Positions 8,708 to 18,272 of a stretch of DNA of 64,000 nt are shown here, piece after piece (position 1 is the stretch's first letter; each line of letters starts with the position of its first letter). Below the pieces are notes generated by a model. The model did no database searches and was not told where the DNA came from. It was given only the letters and a program-made list of their open reading frames with translations. The position numbers were made by a program, and so were the translations under genes. Source of the stretch: an uncultured Rhodopila sp. (lineage in GTDB: Bacteria; Pseudomonadota; Alphaproteobacteria; Acetobacterales; Acetobacteraceae); assembly GCF_903944925.1 (NCBI RefSeq), contig NZ_CAJATU010000155.1:1-64000 (forward strand). Direction: 5' to 3'.

Positions 8708-9393
8708 AGTATTTCCTTCGGCGGTCATTGCTGCACAGCTGTGCCGCAGCGTTGGCCGGCAGATCGTCGAGGCTGAGACCGTCGTGCGCCGCACGGCGCA
8801 GCAAACCTCCGCTTTCGTGCGCATCCGGCCCGAGCTGAGCGAGTGGCGATACTATTCGGCCGCGCCTTGCAAGGGTCGCATCGGCACCGAGGGGCTACGC
8901 CGGTTCGACCCGCACCCGGATACCGGTAGCGCAATAAATGCGCTCGCCGCTCGGCTGCTGATCAAGCGCCGTCGCGGGTATCAGGACCGGTTAGACTGAA
9001 AGAGCCAGACAGTCACGGCAGCGCGCCTGAAAACCGTTGGCTCGCTGCTGACCGCGTCCAGGAAGCTCCGCAACGGTCGCTCCGGCGCTTCGATGTCACG
9101 TGCCTGCCAGGTCTCCAGGTGCCGCGGCCGATCCGGTCGCGTCTGCTTCGAGGCAGCCCACGGTTCGGTCGCGCCATTGACCGGTGCGGCGTCTAGTCGC
9201 CGGGTTGAATGACCGCGGTCACCTTGTGGGTGATGGGATCCGGGTGCCGGAACGGGGCAGCGAAAATCCATCGACCGCCCCGAAGCCGCCATTCGGAATT
9301 CGTGAAGAGTTTCGGACGCGACTGGACGGGCTAGAGATCCCGGCCATGGCGAATGCTGGTACGGTTCATTTCAACCGCACGAGCCGAAAAGCG
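8708..9393. other. Gene-poor degenerate stretch
   Basis: No frame here shows a recognisable domain, a convincing ribosome-binding site or neighbours it would fit. Short open frames exist on both strands, but they are Arg/Pro-rich in the way typical of non-coding frames in GC-rich DNA. It is probably decayed sequence from the rearrangement that truncated the two flanking fragments. Confidence 0.5.
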
Positions 9394-9468
9394 TCAGCGC
9401 AACCCGAAGAAACTCAACACCGCGATCACCACAACCACAAGCCCGACGATATAGATAATATTGTTCAT
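9394..9468 (-). CDS. 24-aa hydrophobic membrane peptide
   Basis: The frame begins MNNIIYIVGLVV and ends AVLSFFGLR, with one membrane span and a basic C-terminus. AGGGAGG lies five bases before the ATG. Tiny proteins with nearly this sequence (xxIIYIVGxVVIVxAVLSFFGLR pattern) recur in many alphaproteobacterial genomes, to my knowledge without a known function. It stands alone between the decayed region and the suf operon. The recurrent sequence and strong SD are the grounds for calling it real. Confidence 0.65.
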   Translation of the reverse strand: MNNIIYIVGLVVVVIAVLSFFGLR

Positions 9469-9565
9469 CCATGCCTCCCTGCGCTGGCATTTGCCAATCG
9501 AACAGGGAATAAACCGGACGCTGGGTTTCTCGTTGCTTCAAGAAGCGGTGTTGCCGCCCGCGCGG

Positions 9566-9934
9566 TCAGACGTGGAAGCTTTCCCCGCAGCCGCAGCGGC
9601 CTTTTTCATTCGGATTGCTGAAGGTGAAACCCGACGTCAGGTTCTTCACCTCGTAATCCATAACGGTACCGATTAGAAACAGCGAGGCTTTGCGATCCAC
9701 CAGGACGGTCAGGTCCTTGTCTTTCACGATCTCATCGCTCGGCGCGGGCGCATCGGTCCAGGTCATGTCATAGGACATTCCGGAGCAGCCCTTGGTCTTC
9801 ACGTCGATCCGCAGCAGCTTGCCCTTGTCCCCCTTCTCATACAGCCCGCGCAGCCGAGCGGCGGCGGCTTCGGTCAGAGTCATCAGGGGTGGCAATTCGC
9901 GGGTCTTGCGGGGGGCGGTCGTTGTGGTGCTCAT
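9566..9934 (-). CDS. sufA: A-type iron-sulfur carrier protein SufA
   Basis: This is a 122-residue HesB/IscA-type protein that carries and transfers Fe-S clusters to apoproteins. The three conserved cysteines are visible: Cys50 in KTKGCSGMSY and Cys114/Cys116 in GRCGCGESF near the C-terminus. The start at 9934 (MSTTTTAPRK) gives the usual length; an upstream extension would read into the sufT end. It is the last gene of the suf operon, 24 bp after sufT. ErpA/IscA-like naming is equally possible; context favours sufA. Confidence 0.9.
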   Translation of the reverse strand: MSTTTTAPRKTRELPPLMTLTEAAAARLRGLYEKGDKGKLLRIDVKTKGCSGMSYDMTWTDAPAPSDEIVKDKDLTVLVDRKASLFLIGTVMDYEVKNLTSGFTFSNPNEKGRCGCGESFHV

Positions 9935-9957
9935 GATCCAGCCTAAATCGCGATTGA

Positions 9958-10329
9958 CTAATACATATTCAACTGCAGCCGGGCTTCCTCGGTCATGCGA
10001 GACGGATCCCACGGCGGATCCCACACGGTCTCGACATGACACGACGTCACGCCATCCAGCGACATGATCGCCTGATGCACCTGCTCCGGCAGTTCCTGCG
10101 CGCTCGGGCAGGCTGGCGCGGTCAGCGTCATCTCCACCTTCACCGCGCCGTCGTCGGCGATCTCGACCACGTAGATCAGGCCAAGGTCATAGATATTCAC
10201 CGGGATTTCCGGGTCGTAGACCGACGCGATCGCCTCGATCAGCGCGTCTTCCGTCGGCAGGTTGGATGCCGCCGCCATGGGCTTTTCGCCGTCAGGAGTC
10301 CACGCGGTCGATGGCGTTATCTCATTCAC
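9958..10329 (-). CDS. sufT: SUF-system assembly factor SufT (MIP18/DUF59 family)
   Basis: The 123-residue product has the DUF59 signature: EDALIEAIASVYDPEIPVNI, DLGLIY, and TLTAPACPSAQELP with the conserved Cys. The family helps mature Fe-S proteins. The start is GTG at 10329, strongly supported by GAAGGAGG six bases upstream; this makes it overlap the end of sufU by eight bases. The ATG at 10278 is an alternative but has no good SD. The N-terminal ~20 residues are a non-conserved extension. Confidence 0.9.
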   Translation of the reverse strand: MNEITPSTAWTPDGEKPMAAASNLPTEDALIEAIASVYDPEIPVNIYDLGLIYVVEIADDGAVKVEMTLTAPACPSAQELPEQVHQAIMSLDGVTSCHVETVWDPPWDPSRMTEEARLQLNMY

Positions 10330-10798
10330 TGCTAGCCTCCTTCGTCCCGTCCAGCGCGGCTATCAGGGCGTGCCAGGGCAGGGTGGCGCACTTCACCCTC
10401 GATGGATATTCGTGAACACCAGCCAGCGGCGCCAGGCGTTCCAGCGGCTCGGCAAGGGCCTGGCCGCAGTCCGGGCAGGCGCCGGTGCGGGCGAGGGTGC
10501 GAAACGCCTCGAACAGCGCCTTCGTGTCCGCTTTGCCCCGCCCCTGCACCGTCTCCGCCATCAAATCGGCCGAGGCGACGCTGATGGCGCAACCCCGTGC
10601 TTCGAACCCGACCCGGCCGAGCCTGTCGCCGTCGAATTTGACCCAGACCTCGACACGATCGCCGCACATCGGGTTATCGCCCTTGGCGGTGGCGTCGAAC
10701 GCCGCTAGCCGCTGCGCGTGGCGCGGCTTGCGGCCGTGGTCCAGGATGACGTCCTGATACAGGTCGCGCAGGTCGTCGAAGGTTTCTGTCTGCGTCAT
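10322..10798 (-). CDS. sufU: SufU-type Zn-dependent sulfur transfer protein
   Basis: This NifU_N/IscU-like protein has 158 residues. In SUF systems of this kind SufU takes the persulfide sulfur from SufS and passes it to SufBCD. The zinc-ligand set is present: Cys45 and Asp47 in PMCGDRVEVW, Cys70 in ARGCAIS, Cys137 in RVKCATLPWHAL. An additional CPDC at 108-111 is not part of the standard ligand set. The start ATG overlaps the sufS stop (ATGA), so translation is coupled. The opening LYQDVILDHGRKPRH is typical of the family. Confidence 0.9.
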   Translation of the reverse strand: MTQTETFDDLRDLYQDVILDHGRKPRHAQRLAAFDATAKGDNPMCGDRVEVWVKFDGDRLGRVGFEARGCAISVASADLMAETVQGRGKADTKALFEAFRTLARTGACPDCGQALAEPLERLAPLAGVHEYPSRVKCATLPWHALIAALDGTKEASSE

Positions 10799-12039
10799 CC
10801 GAAGAATTCCCGCACCCGGTCCAACCCGTCCGCCAGCGCATCGATCTCGCCGTGCGTCGTATAGACGCCGAAGCTGGCGCGAGCGGTGCTGTCGAGGCCG
10901 AGCCGGTGCATCAATGGCTCGGCGCAATGATGCCCGGCGCGCACGGCGATACCCTGCCGATCGAGCAGGGTGGCGACGTCGTGGGCGTGGGCTTTGCCGA
11001 GGACGAAGGAGATTACGCCGCCGCGGTCCTGCGCCTGGCCTATGATGCGGAGATCAGGGACTTTCGACAGCCGGGCAAGGGCGTGCTCGGTCAGCGATGC
11101 CTCGTGTGCCGCCATCGCGTCGTAGCCGATGGATTGCACGTAATCGATCGCCGCCTTCAGGCCGATGCCTTCCAGGATCGCCGGAGTGCCCGCCTCGAAC
11201 TTGTGCGGCACGGCGGCCCAGGTGGATTTTTCATAGGTCACGGATGAAATCATGTCGCCACCGCCGAAGAACGGCGGCATCTGCTCCAGCAATTCCTTCC
11301 GGCCCCAGAGGATGCCGATGCCGGTCGGTCCATACAGCTTATGCCCGGTCCAGGCGTAGAAATCGGCGCCCAGCGCCTGCACATCGATCTTGCGATGCAC
11401 GATCGCCTGCGAGCCGTCGAACATCACCTTGGCACCGTGCGCGTGGGCGATGCTGACGATGCGTTCCGCCGGCGTGACGGTGCCCAGCACGTTCGACATG
11501 TGGGTGATCGCAACAAGCCCGACCTTGCCGTCTTCCAGCAACGCCTCGAACGCCGCCATGTCGAGTTCGCCGGCATCGGTAATCGGCGCGACACGGAGTT
11601 CGATGCCGTGCGCATCGCGCAGCATCTGCCACGGCACGATATTGGAATGATGCTCCATGCCGGAGATCAGCACCGCCTGTCCGGGCTTCAGCACGCCGCG
11701 GCCATAACTGTGCGCCAGCAGATTGATCGATCCGGTGCTGTTGCCGGTGATAACGATCTCCGAACGGTCATTCGCGTTCATCAGCGCGGCGGCAGCATCG
11801 CGGGCGGCTTCATAGGCTTCCGTGGTCCGCTCGCTCATCCAATGCAGGCCGCGATGGACGTTGGCGTATTGCGTCTCCATGGCATTGACCATGGCGTCGA
11901 TCACCACGCGGGGCTTTTGCGCCGACGCGGCGCTGTCGAGGAACACCAGCTTTTTGCCGCGGACGGTTTGCGACAGGATCGGAAAGTCGGCGCGGATACG
12001 CTCGATGTCCAGCGCGGCGGGATTGGTCATGACGTTCAT
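10795..12039 (-). CDS. sufS: Cysteine desulfurase SufS
   Basis: This PLP enzyme takes sulfur from cysteine and leaves alanine plus an enzyme persulfide. In the 414-residue product Lys234 (WTGHKLYGPTG) is the PLP Schiff-base lysine and Cys372 (RAGHHCAEPL) the catalytic cysteine; MEHHSNIVPW and the DGSQ motif also fit. I prefer the ATG at 12039, which overlaps the sufD stop in ATGA; an in-frame ATG at 12057 would give six more residues. It sits between sufD and sufU with overlaps at both ends. Confidence 0.95.
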   Translation of the reverse strand: MNVMTNPAALDIERIRADFPILSQTVRGKKLVFLDSAASAQKPRVVIDAMVNAMETQYANVHRGLHWMSERTTEAYEAARDAAAALMNANDRSEIVITGNSTGSINLLAHSYGRGVLKPGQAVLISGMEHHSNIVPWQMLRDAHGIELRVAPITDAGELDMAAFEALLEDGKVGLVAITHMSNVLGTVTPAERIVSIAHAHGAKVMFDGSQAIVHRKIDVQALGADFYAWTGHKLYGPTGIGILWGRKELLEQMPPFFGGGDMISSVTYEKSTWAAVPHKFEAGTPAILEGIGLKAAIDYVQSIGYDAMAAHEASLTEHALARLSKVPDLRIIGQAQDRGGVISFVLGKAHAHDVATLLDRQGIAVRAGHHCAEPLMHRLGLDSTARASFGVYTTHGEIDALADGLDRVREFFG

Positions 12040-13286
12040 GCTGCCTGCCTTTCCCACCAGCCCTCGACGGCGGCTTCCAGCCGCGCGCGGATTGTTTCAT
12101 CGGCAACGGCATCCAGCGCCTCGGCCAGGAAGGCGCGCACCAGGATGGAGCGGGCTTCGGCCTCCGGCACGCCGCGGCTGCGCAGATAGAACATCTGCTC
12201 GGCATCCAGTTCGCCGACGGTGGCGCCGTGGCTGCACTTGACGTCGTCGGCGAAGATTTCGAGTTCGGGTTTGGAATCAACCTCGGCGAACGGCGACAGC
12301 AGCAGCGCCTGGTTCATCTGGTAGCCGTCGGTTTTCTGCGCCTGCCGCGCGACCTCGATCTTGCCCTGGAACACGCCGCGGGACTTGCCGGCCAGCACGT
12401 TCTTGACGGTCTGCCGAGACTGGCAACCCGGCGCCGTGTGGCCAACAACCGAAGTGAAATCGGCATGCTGCGAACCGGCGAGAAGCTGCGCTGCGTTCAG
12501 GTGCGCGGCACCGCCCTTGCCGGTAAGCTGGGCATGCACCTCGGTCCGCGACAGGCGCGCACCGAGGTTCAGGGTGAAGCTGTCATAGGTCGCGCCGGCT
12601 TCGACATCGGCATAAGTCGTGGAAACATGGAACGCGGATGCCGCTTCATCCTGCAAGCGAATATGCGTCAGCGTGGCGCCCTCGGCGACATGGATTTCCG
12701 CTACGGTATTCAGCAGATACGTGCCCTGGCCAACGGAAATTTCCACCAGCGTGAGACGTGCGCCCCTGCCGAGACGGACACTGTGGCGCGGATGGAAATC
12801 CGCATCCGACGCGGCGATGCTGACAAGTTGAACCACACCGCCGTCGTGATCCGCCGGCACATCCAGCACCGCACCATCTTCCGCCAGCATGGTGTTCAGT
12901 GCCACCATCGGCTCGCGGTCCGGCCAGGTCAGCGTGCCGAAGTCCGGCTGCTGCGCGAACCGGGCGAACCCGGCGGCGGCGATCGCCGAAAGATCGTCCC
13001 TCCAGGCGCCATCGACAAAAATGATACGCGGGGCATCCAGAAGCGGCAACCCGGCCAGGATCGTTTCCGCCTCATGCCGGGGCGCGGCTTCACGCTGGAA
13101 TTTCGCGTCGGCGACCGCCCGAAGACTGGTGTATTTCCACGCCTCGATCCGACGCCCCCTGGAGTCGCCGGGCAAACCGGACGCGCGGAACGCAGCGGCG
13201 GCCGCGGCGCGCAACGCGGAATCGCCCGGCAGCTTGCCAAGGACCCCCTCGAACCGCTCCAGAAAGCCGGAGGCCCCGGTACTCAT
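12036..13286 (-). CDS. sufD: Fe-S scaffold subunit SufD
   Basis: This 416-residue protein is the SufD half of the SufBC2D scaffold on which clusters are built. It shows the SufBD right-handed beta-helix pattern (repeated short strands around residues 140-330) and the C-terminal family signature KCSHGATVGELDAEQMFYL followed by RSRGVPEAEARSILVRAFL. The start overlaps the sufC stop (ATGA). The N-terminal ~100 residues are helical (AWKYTSLRAV is typical). The SufD subgroup rather than SufB is chosen by length and operon position. Confidence 0.93.
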   Translation of the reverse strand: MSTGASGFLERFEGVLGKLPGDSALRAAAAAAFRASGLPGDSRGRRIEAWKYTSLRAVADAKFQREAAPRHEAETILAGLPLLDAPRIIFVDGAWRDDLSAIAAAGFARFAQQPDFGTLTWPDREPMVALNTMLAEDGAVLDVPADHDGGVVQLVSIAASDADFHPRHSVRLGRGARLTLVEISVGQGTYLLNTVAEIHVAEGATLTHIRLQDEAASAFHVSTTYADVEAGATYDSFTLNLGARLSRTEVHAQLTGKGGAAHLNAAQLLAGSQHADFTSVVGHTAPGCQSRQTVKNVLAGKSRGVFQGKIEVARQAQKTDGYQMNQALLLSPFAEVDSKPELEIFADDVKCSHGATVGELDAEQMFYLRSRGVPEAEARSILVRAFLAEALDAVADETIRARLEAAVEGWWERQAA

Positions 13287-14032
13287 GCCGCCTCCGCGAT
13301 CAGTTCCGCGTAGCCGCTCTTTTCCAGTTCCTTCGCCAGCTCCGGCCCGCCGCTGCGGACGATGCGCCCGTGCAACAGCACGTGCACCTTGTTCGGCACC
13401 AGGTAATCCAGCAGCCGCTGATGATGCGTAATGACCAGCGCGGAAAATTCCGGCCGCCGCAGCGCATTGACGCCATCCGCAACGATCTTCAGCGCGTCGA
13501 TGTCGAGGCCGCTGTCGGTCTCGTCGAGAATCGCCAACTTGGGTCGCAACAGCGCCATCTGCAGCACTTCGTTGCGCTTCTTCTCGCCGCCGGAGAACCC
13601 GACATTGACGTTGCGCTTCAACATGTCGTCCGGCATCGCCAGCCGCTTGGTTTCCGCCTTCGCCAGCTTCAGGAACTGCACCGCATCCAGTTCCGACTCG
13701 CCATGCGCCCGGCGGAGCGCATTCAACGCCGTCCGCAGGAAATTGGCATTGTTCACGCCGGGCAATTCAATCGGCGCCTGGAACGCCAGGAACAACCCGG
13801 CCGCCGCCCGCTGCTCCGGTTCCATCGCCAGCAGATCGACGCCATTAAACGTTGCGGTCCCGCCGGTAACGGCATAATCCTCCCGCCCCGACAGAACGTA
13901 GCCGAGCGTTGATTTGCCGGAACCGTTCGGCCCCATAATGGCATGCACCTCCCCCGCCGGCACCTCAAGATCGATGCCATTCAGGATCGGCTTTTCATTG
14001 ATCGAAGCGGCCAGGCCGCGAATTTCCAGCAT
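13283..14032 (-). CDS. sufC: Fe-S assembly ATPase SufC
   Basis: This ABC-type ATPase of 249 residues drives conformational change in SufBCD. Walker A is GPNGSGKST at 34-42, the signature is SGGEKKRNEVLQM, and Walker B is KLAILDETDSGLDID with the catalytic Glu. The start MLEIRGLAASINEK is supported by family length; upstream sequence in frame is the antisense-like tail of sufB. No membrane segments, as expected for a soluble ABC subunit. It lies 5 bp after sufB. Confidence 0.95.
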   Translation of the reverse strand: MLEIRGLAASINEKPILNGIDLEVPAGEVHAIMGPNGSGKSTLGYVLSGREDYAVTGGTATFNGVDLLAMEPEQRAAAGLFLAFQAPIELPGVNNANFLRTALNALRRAHGESELDAVQFLKLAKAETKRLAMPDDMLKRNVNVGFSGGEKKRNEVLQMALLRPKLAILDETDSGLDIDALKIVADGVNALRRPEFSALVITHHQRLLDYLVPNKVHVLLHGRIVRSGGPELAKELEKSGYAELIAEAA

Positions 14033-14037
14033 AGCGA

Positions 14038-15522
<1,485 letters not shown>

Positions 15523-15531
15523 GGCAAAATC

Positions 15532-15996
15532 CTATTCGGCGGCCGCTTGGAACGCGGCCGGGTGCGCCAGATCGGGCGTGCGAAAGGCTGGCAGTAATGA
15601 CATTTGCATATCGGCCAGGGTGATGGACGACAACGCCTTATGGATGGCTTCGTTCACCGGATCCCAGCGGCCGCGCATCGGACACAGGCCCTGAGACTCA
15701 CACCCGGAACCCGAACCCTCGACGCAGGCGGTCAAGGCAATCGGCCCGTCGATCGAAGCGATTACGTCGGCAACCGGGATCGACGACAGGTTCCGGCTCA
15801 ACCGATACCCGCCCCGGGCGCCGCGCTGCGACGAAACAAGATCGCTCGCGGCAAGAGTCTTCAGCACTTTGGCGACCGTCGGTTCAGGGATGCCGGTTGC
15901 CGCGGCAAGCCCGGGCGAGGTCTGCACGCCCTCCATATCCGAGAGGCGCACCAGCACCACGACGGCGTAGTCTGTCAACTTCGACAGCCTGAGCAT
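15532..15996 (-). CDS. Rrf2-family Fe-S-sensing regulator of the suf operon
   Basis: The 154-residue protein has the Rrf2 winged helix (residues 1-70: LSKLTDYAVVVLVRL, then EPTVAKVLKTLAASDLVSSQRGARGGYRL). Three cysteines, Cys91, Cys99 and Cys105 (ACVEGSGSGC...GLC), match the cluster-binding set of IscR/SufR-like members. As the first gene of the suf operon it most likely represses or tunes suf according to cluster status. A 17-bp palindrome lies about 40 bp upstream of its start. Whether it is a true IscR or a SufR-like protein cannot be settled from sequence reading. Confidence 0.9.
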   Translation of the reverse strand: MLRLSKLTDYAVVVLVRLSDMEGVQTSPGLAAATGIPEPTVAKVLKTLAASDLVSSQRGARGGYRLSRNLSSIPVADVIASIDGPIALTACVEGSGSGCESQGLCPMRGRWDPVNEAIHKALSSITLADMQMSLLPAFRTPDLAHPAAFQAAAE

Positions 15997-16034
15997 GGCG
16001 TACGACCCCTCGGTTTCCGCCCGTTGCGGGTAAT

Positions 16035-16051
16035 AGGACCGGTTCAGTCCT
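16035..16051. promoter_or_regulatory. Candidate Rrf2 operator upstream of the suf operon
   Basis: The sequence AGGAC-CGGTTCA-GTCCT is a perfect inverted repeat (two 5-bp arms, 7-bp centre). It lies 39 bp upstream of the regulator's ATG, where an autoregulatory operator would be expected. Rrf2-type Fe-S regulators bind short palindromes of about this size. The exact consensus for this clade is not known to me, so the assignment rests on symmetry and position. Confidence 0.45.
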
Positions 16052-16224
16052 GATTGGAGAAATGGCGCATCCGGCGGACATCGTCAAGGGGTTATATAGC
16101 CGGGTGAGGAATGATTGTGGGGCGGCATACCCGACCGTCACCCCGGCCAGAGGTAGGTCTTATGCGTATTCGTCGTCATATGCGCAGTGTGGTAAGTACC
16201 CAATCGAAAGGACGCCGATCATCG

Positions 16225-16428
16225 ATGCCGAACAGTTGGCAGGTAGCCGAGGTTGTCGTCGTCTCGAAATCCTATTTCAATGCCACACGCCCCAATCTGA
16301 GGAACGCGCTTCTCGCCAACCCTTTCGGTGACCGCGGAGATAGGCTCGACCAGGCGCTCAGCGATGCGCGCGAGGTTCTGGGGGCGGCTGTAACGGTGGC
16401 CGGCGGGCCGGATGCAGATCGTTCTTGA
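16225..16428 (+). CDS. Possible small hypothetical protein, 67 aa
   Basis: An ATG-started frame gives a soluble peptide (MPNSWQVAEVVVVSKSYF, then RLDQALSDAREVLGAAVTV). It has moderately coding-like third-position GC and is not overlapped by another gene. The SD (AAAGGA) is about twelve bases away, which is long. No family is recognised. It may be a fragment of a larger lost gene in the suf to toxin-antitoxin interval; the rest of that 410-bp interval shows nothing else. Confidence 0.25.
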   Translation: MPNSWQVAEVVVVSKSYFNATRPNLRNALLANPFGDRGDRLDQALSDAREVLGAAVTVAGGPDADRS

Positions 16429-16464
16429 TGTGGGACGGGCCGTAGCGCAGTGGCCGATTGCTGC

Positions 16465-16851
16465 CTACCCCGCGCAGGACGCCGCTCGCACGGGATAGAG
16501 GGCGACATGCCGATCATCCGTCACGAATGTGGCGTCTTCCGCGATGGCCTGGGCGATCAGCAAATGGTCGAACGGATCGCGGTGGTGCATCGGCAACGTC
16601 GCCAGCACCCGCAGATGATCGGGGCGCACGTTGATCGAAACGAACCCGGACCGATCGCAGGCACCTTCAATCTCCCGGATGTCGGCCTCCAGCTTGCCGA
16701 CACGCACTTTCACGACGATCTCCCACAGCGATACCACGCTGACCAGAACATCATTGCCGGGATCGGCGATCAGCGCCCGCGCCTGTGAGCCGATCCGGTT
16801 ATCGTCCGACAACCACCAAAGCAGGGCGTGGGTGTCGAGGAGGAGCTTCAC
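16465..16851 (-). CDS. VapC-like PIN-domain ribonuclease toxin
   Basis: The 128-residue PIN-domain protein has the acidic metal-binding set: Asp6 in LLLDTHALLWWL, Glu in SVVSLWEIVVK, Asp in RDPFDHLLIAQA and Asp in FVTDDRH. Family toxins cleave RNA and are kept silent by a co-expressed antitoxin. The start is GTG at 16851, overlapping the antitoxin stop (GTGA). The SLWEI/HHRDPFDHLLIAQA pattern places it in the common Phd-partnered VapC subgroup. Confidence 0.88.
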   Translation of the reverse strand: MKLLLDTHALLWWLSDDNRIGSQARALIADPGNDVLVSVVSLWEIVVKVRVGKLEADIREIEGACDRSGFVSINVRPDHLRVLATLPMHHRDPFDHLLIAQAIAEDATFVTDDRHVALYPVRAASCAG

Positions 16852-17114
16852 TCCCCATCGCCCTCCATCGCGGCCAGGACATCAGCCGGCAGGGTGTCGA
16901 AATCCGGCGCCATGCGAATCTTGCCGCGCAACGACCCGGGACGGCGGGGGGACCGCTGCGCTTGCGCGGGTGGCCGGAGTTCAGCAACCACTTCATCGTG
17001 CGAGGTGATCAAGAAAGAGGTCCCCTGGCGAGCCTGACGCAGAAACCCGGTCATGTTTTCCCGGAACTCCCGCACGCCGACTTTCTCCGGCAGCGGGTAA
17101 TCTTCTTTGGGCAT
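16848..17114 (-). CDS. Phd/YefM-family antitoxin
   Basis: The 88-residue protein starts with the Phd-type DNA-binding fold: KVGVREFRENMTGFLRQARQ, then FLITSHDEVVAELRPP. The C-terminal half, after a basic Pro/Arg linker, ends PDFDTLPADVLAAMEGD, which would bind and inhibit the PIN toxin. It precedes the toxin gene and overlaps it by four bases, the classic order for autoregulated type II modules. Its ATG lies 128 bp from the divergent SDR gene's start, leaving room for a shared promoter region. Confidence 0.87.
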   Translation of the reverse strand: MPKEDYPLPEKVGVREFRENMTGFLRQARQGTSFLITSHDEVVAELRPPAQAQRSPRRPGSLRGKIRMAPDFDTLPADVLAAMEGDGE

Positions 17115-17242
17115 GGGTGAACCCCTTTTTTGTGGGCACAGAATGTGTACTCAAACCCGAACGGCACGTCAAGCAAAACCGTGCGGGTTCACAACCCGCG
17201 CCGTCCCGCCTAGCCTCCCGGTACCAGGCTCAGGAGGAAACA

Positions 17243-18157
17243 ATGGCAGGCATGATGGAAGGCAAGGTCGCGGTCGTCACCGGCGCGGGCGGCGGCATCG
17301 GGCGGGAGATCGCCCTGATGATGGCAGCCGCAGGCGCCAAGGTGATCGTCGCCGACATCGGCGCGTCATTGACCGGTGAGGGCGGTTCGGCCAGTCCCGC
17401 CCAACAGACCAAGCAGTTGATCGAGCAGGCCGGCGGTGCTGCGGAAATCTGCACCGAATCCGTCTCCACCTGGAGCTCCGCGCAGAAGATCGTCCAGGCC
17501 GCACTCGACCATTTCGGCCGCATCGACGCCGTCGTGAACAACGCCGGCATCCTGCGCGATGTGATCTTCCATAAGATGACCGAGGACGACTGGCTGTCCG
17601 TCATCGCCGTGCACCTGAACGGCTCCTTCTTCGTCTCCCGCGCCGCGGCGGAACACTACCGCAAGCAGGAAAGCGGCACCTTCGTGCACATGAGCAGCAC
17701 CTCCGGGCTGATCGGCAATTTCGGCCAGGCGAACTACTCGGCCGCCAAGCTGGGGATCACCGCGCTATCGAAGTCGATTGCACTGGACATGCAGCGCTAC
17801 AACGTGCGGTCGAACTGCATCGCGCCGTTCGCCTGGAGCCGCATGACCAGCTCGATCCCCGCTTCAACGCCGGAGCAGCAGGCGCGGTTGGCGAAAATCC
17901 AGCAGATGACGCCGGACAAGAACGCGCCGATGGCGGTCTACCTGTCCTCCGACGCAGCCAAGGACGTGAACGGGCAGGTGTTCGGCACCCGGATGAATGA
18001 ACTGATCCTGTTCAGCTCCCCGCGGCCGATACGGATCGTCCACCGGTCGGAGGGGTGGACGCCGGAGACCATTGCCGAGCACTGCATCCCCGCGATGAAG
18101 GCATCCTTCATGCCGCTGGACCGCTCCGGCGACGTTATCGGCTGGGACCCGGTCTGA
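17243..18157 (+). CDS. Short-chain dehydrogenase/reductase (3-hydroxyacyl-CoA dehydrogenase-like)
   Basis: The 304-residue SDR has the NAD(P) Rossmann motif VVTGAGGGIGREIAL at the N-terminus, VVNNAGIL, and the catalytic Tyr-x3-Lys in NYSAAKLG preceded by the Ser of SSTSG. AGGAGGAAACA immediately before the ATG at 17243 fixes the start; an upstream in-frame ATG at 17117 lacks an SD. The C-terminal ~60 residues beyond the usual 250-aa SDR core resemble the extension seen in MFE/HSD17B4-like enzymes. The substrate is unknown; fatty or hydroxyacyl thioester is the best guess. Confidence 0.85.
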   Translation: MAGMMEGKVAVVTGAGGGIGREIALMMAAAGAKVIVADIGASLTGEGGSASPAQQTKQLIEQAGGAAEICTESVSTWSSAQKIVQAALDHFGRIDAVVNNAGILRDVIFHKMTEDDWLSVIAVHLNGSFFVSRAAAEHYRKQESGTFVHMSSTSGLIGNFGQANYSAAKLGITALSKSIALDMQRYNVRSNCIAPFAWSRMTSSIPASTPEQQARLAKIQQMTPDKNAPMAVYLSSDAAKDVNGQVFGTRMNELILFSSPRPIRIVHRSEGWTPETIAEHCIPAMKASFMPLDRSGDVIGWDPV

Positions 18158-18272
18158 GGTGTCCACAAAAGGTGACACCCGTCTTCCCATATCGGTTGTA
18201 TTCTGCAAAGTTACTACTACGTGAAACCCGTGTCATGACACCGTGTTCACGTGGAACAGAAAGGGTGACGTC

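Noticed and set aside
8981-9292. A minus-strand 103-codon frame in the decayed region
   Set aside because: No SD, no domain, biased composition; part of a stretch with other gene remnants.
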